The notes under the pieces are model-generated. The model made no database searches. It was not told where the DNA came from and was given only the letters and a program-made list of their open reading frames with translations. DNA of 64,000 bases from positions 558,001 through 622,000 of the forward strand of contig NC_037653.1 of NCBI RefSeq assembly GCF_003254395.2. The letters run 5' to 3'. Below, piece after piece: positions 24,761-38,899 of this stretch. The DNA is from Apis mellifera. Its lineage: Eukaryota; Arthropoda; Insecta; Hymenoptera; Apidae. How positions within the stretch are numbered: position 1 is the stretch's first letter; each line of letters opens with the position of its first letter. The translations under genes were made by a program, and so were the position numbers.

Positions 24761-27700
24761 TACGATTCTATTGTTGTTTCATCGCAATAAAATTGATGAA
24801 ATAACAGATGAATATCGAAGTCAATCATCAGTTGATCTTCGATAAGATATATATTTTATATAATTGAAAAAGAGCATGGATTCAAAATGAAAACATTCAT
24901 AACCAAATCCCAATTATCCGAAATTATTTGAAATTTCAATTAATCAGCGCATTTATTTCAATTTCTGCAATCGTCGTGATTCATATTTTTCATAAAAAAA
25001 AAAAAAAAAAAATTATAGACAACAATAACATCGATACTGAATAATTGATTCATAAATACTCTATATACTAAATAAATTCATTCATTGATCAAATTGAATT
25101 CATTAATTTTTAATGCATGTATATACATGTAAATATCAAAAATCATAACTACTTTTAAGTATATACTAATGATACGCTTATATATGGATATAATAAAACA
25201 TAAATTCTTTTAAATATTCCGTCTGGTTCCAATATAACTCTAATTCACTCTAAAGAGATTGTATAATTCGTCCAAATCCGATAAGGAATGTATAATTGCA
25301 TAATTTTTTTTTCAATTGTTCATAGATTATATTTTGAAAAAAGACAAATGAGAATATGATGTTATCATTATACCAAAAATTGGCATATAAATATTGTTTC
25401 GAAAGACATCATACAATATTGAAACTGTCCCTTGTTTTATTGCATTGTATTTCCTAGCAAATTTATTAATATTTAAACAATAAAACAACATAGAATAAAA
25501 ATAGAAATACATAATTTATTTTGTATTATGTTTTATATTATATTTTACTTTATGTTATATTTCATGTAATACTTTATTACTAATGCTTATTATTAATATT
25601 ATAAATTACATTAATATATTATTATGATATCGTTATATACTTATCGTTTTTTAAATTATTTTTATTCGTTTTAATCGTTATTATCAATAATCCAGACTTC
25701 ATATTGATGATAATGATCCAATTAATCGACATATTTGATTATCACTGCCTCTCTATTCCGAGAATGCCAAATAATTGGAATTCTATTGTAGAGCTTTAAC
25801 CGGTTGATAATTGTTGTATATTTCAAAACAATATATGTGAAGGTATATATTAATATATTTGAAAGTCTTGATCAACCATAATTCAATTGTTCTTTTTTTT
25901 TCTTTTTTATGATTAAATATGAATTTTGTTTGTTAATCTACTCGATTTATATCGTGTTCGTATTGATTCGGAACAGTGGTTTTTTCTAAAGGAAAATCAC
26001 AGAGTAACTTTTCTTTTTTAAAGTGAAGAAATCTTCGTAAGTTTACATATATCATTGATTTAAAGCATGTTGCAAATATATGATAGAGTAATCGTGATCC
26101 TCAAGATATTTCTCCTTAACAAACTAACATTTTTTCAAGTAATCACTATATTCTAGCAAACGAGCTAAAATTAAAAATATAATAATCAATATTAAAATAA
26201 AATCAATTCGCATTTTCATTAATTTATATCATTAAACTTTGATACATTTTATTTATTCGTTAATCAAAATTACAAATTTATAAAGATTCATAATATAATA
26301 ATCATGCAATTCATAAAAATCATAATTATACATTTAGCAAAAAAAAATTATTTTGTTTTCTGTTACACATCATCTCTATTGGATGTTATGTTTATATATG
26401 AGGTCCTCTCAGCACTTATTTCGATATTGAGACAATTAAATTAAGTTCAAATCGAGGAGGAAACGAAGTTTCATGTATTTTGTTTAAAATACAATAATAA
26501 TAACTGTCAATAAATGAATTTCGCAGCACAAATATGTGGCTAATAAATAAATTTAAATATAGTTTTAACAAACTCACAATACAATAATAATTTTTTTAAA
26601 ACAATATTATTAACCTACTAGATCTCGATATAATAAAATTCCGATTATTTTAGCATTTTTGGAATAAAGATGATGATTAATTATGATTATAATTAAATTG
26701 AATTATTATTATCTATGAAATAATAATAAAAACGAAAGTAATTTAAAAAATAATAAATGTAAAATAAAAAATAATACAATAAAAATATAAAAATAAATTG
26801 ATAATTGAATACAGAAACGCATTATTTTTTTGAAAATTTGTAAGAAAAAAAGATAAAAAATAATTTTTCAAATTTAGTATTTTAGAAATCTAAAAAAGAA
26901 TTGATAACAAAAAACAATTAACAATACTTTAAAACTTCAAAATATTATTTGATATTATTCGATAATTTTATCGAAGATAAAAGATTTATTCTGAAGATAA
27001 AATTCAAAAATTTAAAAAATAATAAAATTTAAAAATAATTATTGTAAATATTCATTACTGAAAATTATTGAAATATGGGTTTCAATTCTAGTTTTATAGA
27101 TATATCTTTATTGTTTCATTGTATCATAAATGTTTATAATTTTAAACCATATATCGTTTGTCTATGAAAAGATGAATAGTAAAAAAAATATGAATATTAT
27201 TATCCGACTACCTAATACTCTTAGTTTGCGTCACATGTATTTTTATAATTGATCGAACAATCATGTAAAATTAAATTATTTAAACGAAAAAAACAAATAA
27301 TTATAAAGAATATAATCAGAATGATATGATAACGATGACTTCAAAATATTAACGTAAATTCATAAACAGAATATTAACTATTGACAAATCTCATTAGTAT
27401 TCATTAGTATTCTCATTAGTTTACAAGAATCTATTATTATGTCAACACGTTATTATTGATATAATAAGTAGTATATTTAAACGGAACAAATGGAGATTTC
27501 TGTTTCTCCTTTACCATTTTGTTTGCTATTTTCAGTACAAACGAAGTGTATATATACTGAATATTATAATATGAAATTCATGACAATTAAAATTTTTATC
27601 AAAATTTTTAAAAAATAACTCCTTGAAATAAATTGAATATGAATCATGATCACAATTTTGGATTATATATTATACAAATAATAGATATTTTTATAATGAA

Positions 27701-30700
27701 AATAAAAATTAAAACTTAAAACTTGAAGAATCTAAAACTTAAAAACAACAGTAGAAAATACAAAAAAAAAAAAAGAAACTATTATCATAAAAAGTTACAA
27801 TCAAAATGGTTCAATTTATATCATTGTCATAAAAATTTATAATAAAATATATATAAAATTTATTATAATTTTCATAATTTTCTTTATAAAGCAACTATTC
27901 AATATTATTTTATACTATATTCCTTCAATTTTTCAAATAAAATTTAAATAAATTATAAAAAGTTAAAAAAAAAAATGAGAGAAAACAAAAAATAAAAAGA
28001 ATGATAAAAAACATTAATAACATTTCAAAACCCAAAATATTATTCGGATAGTGAAATATTAGATACTGGAAAAAATTCGTATAGATTTCTAAATTAAATT
28101 TCAAATATTGGAATTTTATTTGAAATAATCATCATTTATTTCTACAGTTCTATAAATACATCAAATTTATATATTCCTTTTTTGTAAAAAATTTAAAAAA
28201 AATAATCGGAAAGAATGAATCAATTATTGATTTCATATCATTAATACTTTTTAAAATTTTTATTTGCAAAAAGAGATGATAATTATGTAATAACTCAAAA
28301 TTGTAAAAAAGATAAAACAAAATTTCTCATTCAATATCCTTTATTTTTTTAGCAAATCATAAAAATAACGTAAGATGTTATTCTATAAGTTTGGACAACT
28401 TCTCCCTCACTTTATGATTTCTACTATCAATATATCGATTCTCTTAATTATTTCATATTCTCCTTTTGTCTTATTATATATCATATTAACTATATGATTG
28501 TGAATATATATATATTACTATCCTTCTTTCAAGAATAAAAATAAGAAAAGAATGAAAATCATTAATTGGCTTATTCTATAAGAAGCGTGAACAATTTTTC
28601 TTTATTGTTTCACGATCTCCATTTCTATTGTTATTAACCATTCCATATTCTATCTTATTTTGTTTCGCGAATATATATACACAATAATAATATACATTCT
28701 TAGTCCTCCTATATGGGAGAGTAATGGGGAGCACAAAAAAGGCCTGTTGCTCTATAATAAGCCAAGTTCACGAGTTAACTGCGTGCCTTTCTTCGCTTGT
28801 TTAGAAAAACTATAATAGTTTTTTTCTTCTAAACAATTTCTTTTTCAAATGATGAATTTCTTTGTCACATGAATATCACCATTAGAATATATATATTAGA
28901 TATAGGTAATTTCTTTTCAGCCATTGTTTCACATTATTATGTAAAATGCTAATTCTCTCACTATTAATCATTAATCTTTTCTTTATCTCAAATAATTCTG
29001 TAAACACACATACACACACGCGCGTATATGTAATATATATACACAATCTAATATTTAAATTTTTCTTTTTTTCTACACTTTAAGGAATGTATGAAAAAAA
29101 TTCAGAGAATTGCCAATTGTGCATGTTTAAATCATTTCTATGCGATTCTTTCATTAATACAATTTTCTCCATACATAATACATGTGTTTTGCAATATTTA
29201 TTGCAATATTTTTAGGTTTAAAGTCGTAAAATGGGAAAACACGAATTTTCATCTTTTCATTATTTATTTTTAACTTTACATAAACAAAAGGATATTGAAA
29301 TAACATTGAAACATGCAAAATTACATCATATATAATGATGTACACAATATATCATGAATATAATTTTCTTGTTAATATTAATTTCAAGCATTAAATGTGA
29401 ATTACTTACTAAAATCTAATTTTGTTTCATTATTAATAAGAAAACCATACAAATTTTTTCCAGTATTTAATAAAATAAGCAATAATAATAATTCTAATAA
29501 TAGCGATATGTCTTTGGCAGTAAGAAACCGCGTGAAATAATTAATTATAAATATATATATATATAATCAAACCAATTATATAATTCAAATATATTATAAC
29601 ATAAAAGCTTCTGTTTTAAATCAATGACAATGACAACTTAGAATTATTAAGATATTATTATTTTCTATTATATTTGACATAAATTTTAAAAAATAATTAT
29701 TATTTAAACAATCGTTACGAACACATTATGAACGATGAGGAAATAAAATGAAATTAAATAATATTTGACACTTAAGAGAAGAAAAGCAAGAAAATAACGA
29801 TAAAGATTTATTTTAATGATACAAATAAAAAAATCAAATATCTAAATGTATTGAAAAGAACAATAATAAAAATGCTGATATTTAAAAGAATAATGAATTT
29901 CAACAAATTTCGAGATTTTTACATTGTTCAAATAATGGTTAACAGAAATGATTAATAAAATAAAATCTTTAATAAAATCTTTAAAAAATGAGAAATTTAG
30001 AGCTATTTACATATCCGATAATTAACATAAATAACAGTGGATTCGTAAATAAAATATAAAAAACAATTACAACAATGAATTAATAAATTTAATCTAAATC
30101 TAAAATAGCAAAATTTGGGATAAAAATTTACAAATTGTGTATGTATTAATTCTGAAATGTATATGTAAATGTATATTACAAAAGATGTACATAGACAAGA
30201 CAAATTGATACAATTGATAATAGAACATTATTATAGACTTATTAAAATTCATTCTGAATAAAAAATATTTTATTTTTTAAGAATTAATACTCTTCACTTA
30301 ATCTTTTTTTAAAATTACATAAACAAAAAAACAATTACTATCAAAACAATATGAAACAATCGACAAAAAAAATCAAGGGAAATCGCAATGAAAAAATTAA
30401 AGATTATATATGAAGAAACATGATTTGTTAATTTTTAGATAATGGCGACATGAATATATCAACAAAACATATGTTTTCACATGAAAATATGAAAATATAT
30501 TTGAACAAGTATATATAATTTCAAAAAGACATTAAAGTATTGTTGAATTTAATAAGAAATTAATCATTAAGATTAAATGTTAATCTGTTTACTTATTATA
30601 AAGAAATTCCTGAAAGAAGATCGAAAATTTTCTTTTTATACTTCAATTCAATATTTGTATTATTCACACAATTAAAATATATATTGATTGCAGAATAAAC

Positions 30701-33700
30701 AGAGACAAAATAACAAAGATAATTTAATTTAATTTAATTTATTATTTAATTTTTTAATTATTTTAATTTAATTTTATAAAATGTCCAACTAGCTGACTTT
30801 TTCGATCTCAAGTAAAACATTGGACATATTTCCGAAATACATTGAACTGACATTGCAAAAAAAAAAAAATAAAATTTGTTCTAAATATACGAAGCAAAAC
30901 AACATAAAAATACATGTAAAATTTTTTTTCTTTGCATCTATCTCTATTTTTAAAAAAACCTCATCACACTCACCTCAAAATTACTCATTTTTAAAGCCTT
31001 ATATCAGCAACCAAAATTTTTATCATTTGCTTGATAATTAACGGTTATCTAAAATATAATTTTTCGAAATATCAAATATGGAGTAATTATTTTATTTTCA
31101 TATTTTTTTTCAAAACTTTTAATTTTTCATTTATATAACTCGGTATTTTAAACAATTTATGCGAAAAAATTATATAAATTATTATATATTCTTATTACTG
31201 AAATTGATTATCAATAATTAATATAATTGATTATCAATAAACATACATACATAGTTTTTTACGAAGTCTAATTTTCGAGACTCTATTTTTTTTATATTTT
31301 TAATTCTTTGAATTGTTTCTGATTTCGTTTGATGAGAAAGAAATGATAAAGAATGATAAAAAATGATACAATAAAAATTTATATAAACGATATATGATTC
31401 TTTCCAATTAAGATACAAGAAACAAAAAGATATAATTGTTTTATGAAAAAATAATTTTCTAGAAATTTAGATAATGTAAAAATGATGAGCAAAAGAATTT
31501 TCAAAGTAAGCTATATATTTTATGTGAAAACAATTAAAATGAATTTAATGTTGTAATTATATATATAAATAAATTTAATTATAAAATATTAGACGTATCA
31601 AAATTATATATGATATTATTTTAAATTATTTATGATAGGCGAAGAAAAATATATTTGGACATATATATTGAGAAGATTTTTCTCAAAATAAATTATCTGA
31701 ATTACGAGGATGAAAATTGGATTTCACAATCACAGAAAAAATCATTGAATGATATAATTGTTAACTTTAATTAAATTATCACTAAAGGTGAAGCGAATAA
31801 AGCAATAATAATCAAAGAATTGAAAACGAAAATGATATTAATTCAGAAACTCAAGATAGTAATTCTATATTAATAGTTTTATGTAACCAAATAAAATAAA
31901 GAATCATCTCCATATCACCAAATCCATATTTGAATATTCAACATATTTATATTGAATATAAAAATTAATATGAATATTCATATCAATATATTCAAACATT
32001 ATCGATTCTTAATATATTTACTTTTATTTTTTCAATTGATATAATTGAAAATTATATATATTATATATGTTAAAATTATATATCTTATAATTATTTATAC
32101 ATACATATATATACAAATCATAAAGCGACTATTATCTATGCAAAATATAACCACAATAATTCAATAAACTATAACTAATAATTAATGCTATAAACATGAA
32201 AAAATCTTAGAGAAAAATTTATCATTAGAAATATTGATTACAATTGATGTGAATTTCAATTTCGATCATATATCTGAAATTTAAAAAATATCTTTTTAAA
32301 ATCTTTTTAAAAAAATCATTTTCTTTACAAACTTATAAATCAAATACGGTTTCATAACATTTTAACAAAGAAACAATTAAGAACTATCTCTGCCACACAT
32401 ATAGAAAACAGTTCTAAAAAAAAAAATATTTAACACGTATTTTTTTTTTATCTGCTACTATTCACTATGAAAATAAAATTAATCTTACTTGAAAATATAT
32501 TTTTTGAAATATCTTCAAAACTAGACAGCACTGAAACTTTTTTTTTTAAATTTTTGTAATTTTGAATAAGAAATTCAGAATCACATAAGGAAATTTTAAA
32601 AAAATTATAATTTTTATGCATTATATTAAAGTTTTGAATTTTTTATTAATATTTTAATAATTTTTTTCATTAAATGTTAATTTACATTTATAATAATTTA
32701 TTACATAAATTACAAATCAATATTTTTTTTTATTTTATTATAGATTTTGACAATAATATTATTATTCTATATAAAATTTGTAATAATCTTAGTGAAATTT
32801 TTTTATAAAACAAATATTTTTTACATTAAGAAAATTTAAAAATAACAATCGCAATGATCAGCAATTTTGTGAAACAAAATTCCATAAGATTTTCAAATTT
32901 TCCTGAATGATTATTTATAACTAGAGTAAAATCAAACATATATAAATTGCATATCTGTAATTAACAAGAAATGGACAATTCATTCAACATTATATATTAA
33001 TGAAAATATTTCAAATATGTTATTTTTTTAATATAAATTGATATTTAATATGACTTTTCCAAATGTGAAATTTATATATGTCAAAAATAATATTTGAAAA
33101 TACTGATTTATTTTTCACTTTTAAGTAATATTATCCTGCTAAATTGTATTATATTGTATTTCTAATTAATTTCTAAATTCTAATCACTATTATACACACA
33201 AAATTATTATCAAATATTATTTTTTACGTTTTATGGATTTCAAAATATTAATTACTGACACAAAATTTACATGTCATATTTAAATCAATTAAATTGTGAA
33301 TACGATGACAAGTCACAATTTTTATCTTTCTTCAAACTATATTATGATGAAAAATTTCTCCAAATTGATTATTAAGTACGAATATCAATTTATAAAAAAA
33401 ATAAGATATTATTATTAAAAAAAAAATATTTGAAATGCAATTTTATTAAGAAAAGAATAAATAAGTTTTATAAAATATTCTAAAAATATATTTTCAAGTT
33501 TCAACTTTGAAAAATTAATTTTATGATAAGAATGTTCTCTTATGACTCTTTTGAAAAGAAAAAAAGAGATACAAGCCACCAATATAGCCTTTACATGCAA
33601 AATATATTAAAATTGTTTTTGTTTTTAAATGAAAAACCAAATAAGTTATGTATCTAATAAAAATTATAATAAAAATAGCCTTAAAAACTTTTATTTATAT

Positions 33701-36700
33701 ATTATTTTATTTATTATATATATTTTTTATATTTATATATATTTTATTATTATATATATTTTTTATATTACAATTTACTGATTCTACCAAAAAGTAATGA
33801 AATATAATATATTAATATAATATAATAAATAACAATTTCAGAAATTATATTTGTATAATGTTTACATTTGTATAATAAAATATTGTCACTATTATTGAGA
33901 AAATAAATAAATCATCATTTCTTAATTGTTGAGTTAAATGAGCTTGGATTTTTTATGTGATATATAATCCATCATAAAAATATATATATAGTAAACATAT
34001 AATTAATCTAAAATATTTTTTTAGAATCATGCTTAAAAAATAATATATGTAAAAAAAATTATGAACAATAGCATCATTAAAGGCTGCAGAAACAAATGGA
34101 TATCAATCCAAAGTTTTTAATATTTCAGATCTTACACAGAGGAGATGAATATAATTTCAAAAAGAAAAAACGTATTTTATTGCCAAGTATGAACAATGAG
34201 AAAAAAATTCAAAATTCATATTAAAAAATTACAAAAATTTGATTTTATATCAATATGCGAATGCATAAAATCTATAACATATAATTTAACTGAAAGATTG
34301 AATCATGAATTTTAATAAGAAAAAAATTAAGCTATACTATATAATGATCAAACTATATTGAATACGTTTTTAAAATGATTTCCTGATCTCAATCAGAAAA
34401 TCTGGAAGTATTTCATTAGTTCTCTATCAGAGTATGAATAAAATGGAATATGAACAATGTTATTAAGTAGAAAAATTTAAGAAATTTCGGATGAATAGAG
34501 ACGATCAATAGTAATATATTTCAGTGAATTATTGCTTAATAATGATGCGATCTAGTTGATGCTTAGCTTAATTTTGAATGATTTAATTTGAATTTAAATT
34601 TCATTTTATGTTCTATATATTTCAGAAATTCTAAAGTGATAAGTTTGAAAACAATTATACAATTTTTCTTTTTTTAATTATTAGCAATTATTGATTATTG
34701 ACCACAAAATGAATCAGGTAAAATATATTTTTTAAAATATATTTTTAAATATATTTCAGTCATTAACTAAACAAATTTAAAAAAAAAAAACAAAATAAAA
34801 AGAAATGAATCGATATCGTTTAATGAAGAATAACTTTTCCAAATTTAAATCAAACGATTTAATTTTCTCATATTTAAAATCAATTAATCATTTGTAATGT
34901 GTATTTTATAAACAGAAAATAATAGTAACAAGATAATACAAAGAAGAAATTCAATAATTTTGTTCATCCTGCTTTTAAAGATTTTTATATTCAAATCAAT
35001 TCAATAGCTTGCGAAATGTGATGAAACTCTATATAAGATGAAACGTTTTGCATGAAAAAAGGTATTATAAATAAATAAGACTGAACTAACATTTAGCTAA
35101 AGCATATAAATATTATCCAAATAATATGAATTATAGAGAATCTGTGCAAAATAAAAAAAAAAAGAAAACTAACATTTTTTAAATAAAATAAAATAAAAAA
35201 ATATAAGATATATTATATATATAATATTGAAATAATAAAATATAGTATATTTCTATATTTCTATATCAAGGTATTACAAGTAATAGCACCTATTCAGAAA
35301 TTCTGCAAAATGTATTTTAAAAAATGAAAGTTATAACAATTGAAAAAAATGTTATTAATAAAGTAATAATTAATAAAATTGTACTTTTGTTGCGAAATTG
35401 AATTTTCATTCTATTCTGTAAATGAAAGCATTGATGTTTCTGAAATCAAAAATCTCTATATTTTATGAAGATTATTATATTATATCTCTTACATATAATA
35501 TTATATTATATCTCTATTATATATAAATGAAGGAAAAGTTCAAAATATTGTATTTTTTTTGAAAATGAGAGAAAATATAATTGAATATTTATATGAATAC
35601 TTTGAACATTCAATAATTAAATATGATTTATTGGTAAATAATATTGTTGGAATTTATATTGACAATGCAAACATTAAAAAAATAAAATTCATTTGCTTTC
35701 CGATTGTTGTAACGGAATAAAAAAAAATACGATATTTTCTTTGCATATTTTTTATAAATATTTCGAGAGTTAAAATCGATTGCTGATTATATGCAAAAAA
35801 TTTTAAATCTTATCCTTTACAATATATTTAAAAATCATCAAAATTCGTGAAATCATTACTCATCAATAAGTTAATTTAAATTTGTAATAGAGGAATCGAA
35901 TTATAAACGAGGTATCTAGATATCTTTAAATTAAATTAAATTTAATAAAAATTTAAAATTAGGAAAATAGAAAATGTTTTAAATTAAATTTATTTTTTTT
36001 ATAATCATATTCATTTCTATATTTAATTCTATATTTAATTTGTTAACATATAAGTAGAAAACATTTATTAACTTTGTTAAAAAATAATGTTATTTAATTT
36101 AATTTATATTTAAATATATAACTGAATTTACAAATATTAAATAAAATATTTAATTAATATATAATAATTAAGGATTAAAAAAATAAATTAAATAATGGCG
36201 AATAGAATAATTTTTAAAAGTAGAACATTTATTTTCTTTTCTTTTTTTTTTGTGTTCCATTTTTTAATTATATAAATATTCTATATTTTCATGACAATAA
36301 AATATTATTAGTATAAAATAATTGTATGTATAGAACATTATATCTAAGAATAATAAATTATTACACAAGACATTAAAGTCAAATTAATATTTTTATATTT
36401 TACATAATATGTTAAAATTTTGAATATTTTATACATATATCAAAAAAAATAATTTATTTCAAAATGAATAAATTTTTATTAAAAAAAATTGTAATAATTT
36501 ATTTATAATAATACTTTATTTCATATGAACCATGAAAAAAATCAAATTATTTTGAAAATAATTGATTTATTAGTACTTTATTAAAACTACATATTACTAT
36601 GTACATCAATCAAACTATACTTAAAGTAAAAATATTTTGTCTATTTATTAATTGCTTAATAAATGTTGCCTTTCATAATTTTTTTTTTAAATATATATTT

Positions 36701-37680
36701 TCTTATATCTTTAAATTTTAAAATTAAATTGAAAAATTAATTTTCTCATTTTCAACTTTTTATTTTTTCTATGAAAATTCATTTTTAAACTTTATATAAT
36801 CTGTTCTTAAAATTTTTGAAAATACAAGAAAAATATTTTCTGATAAGATTATTTTAATGTAAACAAATTTAATTTTAAACATGTTATTTAACTTTTTTTT
36901 TATATAAAACTTTTATATTAATCACTTGAAATAAAAAAGAAAATAAAAATAAATAAATATATTCACAATATCTTATTTTCTAAATTGTCCAAAACAAATT
37001 CCAAAACAAAAAAATTATAATCAATTATGAACATTAACAATTATAAAATTATAAATATTAAACCACAAGACTGCAAGATATAATTAATTATTGCAGAATT
37101 TTTGAAGTATTTTTATATTACAGCATATTCTAAAACATACTATCAACTATAATGAAATTAATAAAATTATTTTTTTAACATAAATAATATACTTACTGTG
37201 GAATGTAGTAATAATAGCACATAATAATAAAATAACACTATAATATAAAGTTCTTGAGAATTCTTGTTTTATGGTTTGAACCACATGTTACTTATTTTAT
37301 TTTTTCTGAAAATCTTAACTGTGAGATAAAAAAGTATGCCACATATATATAATTGTATCACAAAAAACACTAAATATAAAAGGTTATGACAAAATATGAC
37401 TTCAAATTAGAATAAGACACATTATTACATGATATATATTACTTAATAATATAATAAAACTTATTACATTATTATATTTATATAAAAAATATAGAGACTA
37501 AAATATTTTATCAAGAATTTGATAATCTAGATAGATATATTTTTACATTAATGAGCATTTGAAATCATAGTATGTTTTTTTTTTATATTATATTGAATTT
37601 AATAAATTTATTTAACAATTTTAATCAATTATAAACTATTTAGATTATATTTGAAATTCTTGTATTATATATATATCTTT
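24761..37680. other. long AT-rich gene-poor stretch
   Basis: No gene is supported in about 13 kb. Open frames at 25327-25512, 29091-29345, 30003-30203, 30820-31041, 31218-31418 and 33415-33600 are short and of A/T-driven composition. Small CpG-bearing patches occur near 25760-26000 and 28690-28800, the latter with GGAGAGTAATGGGGAGCAC, without recognisable coding. Short CA/CG repeats lie at 29004-29028. A possible minus-strand exon at 37197-37305 is discussed in the findings. Confidence 0.5.
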
Positions 37681-37870
37681 TGATCCTTACCTTTCTCTTA
37701 ACGTGCTCTTAACTATAACGGTCAAGAACGAAGGACATTATATAGATGCGGGAATTAGAACATGGCGGCTTCAACAAGCTTTCTTATTAGCTAGTCATAA
37801 CTGAATTTGAAACAGAGTTGCCAAACAAGGCTCTAGATTTTCAGTTTGACATTTCACTTTAATTTAAGAA
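37681..37870 (-). promoter_or_regulatory. promoter-like island with strong minus-strand splice donor
   Basis: An isolated patch of higher GC content in an AT desert. On the minus strand it contains GCCGCCATGTT (complement of ATGGCGGC at 37762-37772), resembling a YY1-type initiator site, and GGCAACTCTG. It ends with a consensus donor AG/GTAAGG whose exon end is at 37691. The only ATG after the GCCGCC is followed at once by a stop, so any exon here is untranslated. A first exon of a minus-strand non-coding RNA or of a gene with a spliced 5' UTR fits best (inference). Confidence 0.35.
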
Positions 37871-38890
37871 TAATAAAAAGGAAAAAACTAGAAAATATTA
37901 AGTCGTTAAGAAAAACAATATTTTTTCTATTTACAAATACAAAGGCTTTAGATGTTTTTGATTTTTAGTATGACTTATATTGTACAAAATATAACGAATA
38001 TACATACTATATAATCGTATGTGTCATATTTGACTACTATACATATGTATATATATTCATTTACATGTAGAACATGTGTATAATATACAAAATATAGTCT
38101 AATTTTTCAGTGATGAAATATGATTTAAATTTGATGTGATGTTTTGTATATAAAACATAAGCTTATATATAGAGTATTAAGCTATCTTTTTTAATAATGA
38201 TAGAATTCTTATTTTTACCATTTATATATTTTAACATTTTTTTTTTATTTTTTTTTTATATTAAAAAGAATGTTATAATAGAATATTTGATTTGAGGAAT
38301 TCCAATATTATTTTTAATATATATGAGTTTAGATTCAACTTTCTTAAAAGAATAAAACTTGATTGTTTTAATTTCTTAATCACTTTTTAATTACTATTTT
38401 ATATAGTAAATATTCTATATATAGTGAATATTCCAAAAAATCTTCATATTTATATATATATAGTTTCTTATTCCTTTGTTATTCAATTCTTAGAAATAGA
38501 ATATGTATAACAATAGAAAAACTGTTAAGCTAATAATTATTTTTATATTTACTTACTTATAATAGAAGTTGAGATTGATAACAAATCATAAGTATAATAG
38601 AATAGAATCATAATTTTTTATTACTATCATAATATAGACTAAAATATTTTTTCAAAAGTTTCTTCTTTATGTAGATAGAGATTTATATCTTACTATATTT
38701 GCTTTTTTCAATGTTGATCTAAGCTTATTAAGAGTATTTTGTTTTGTAGTTTTCTAGTATTTGATAATTGCCAGTTTTCATCATTTTCTTATGTAAAAGT
38801 ATGATATAGATTATTATTCAAGTTTATTTTATTATTATTCATTTTGTTTTTTTTAAATATTTATTAATATTTGTTTTTTTAACTATTTAT
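37871..38890. other. AT-rich sequence, nothing recognised
   Basis: No coding, RNA or repeat structure beyond short A/T runs. Confidence 0.4.
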
Positions 38891-38899
38891 TGATTGATC

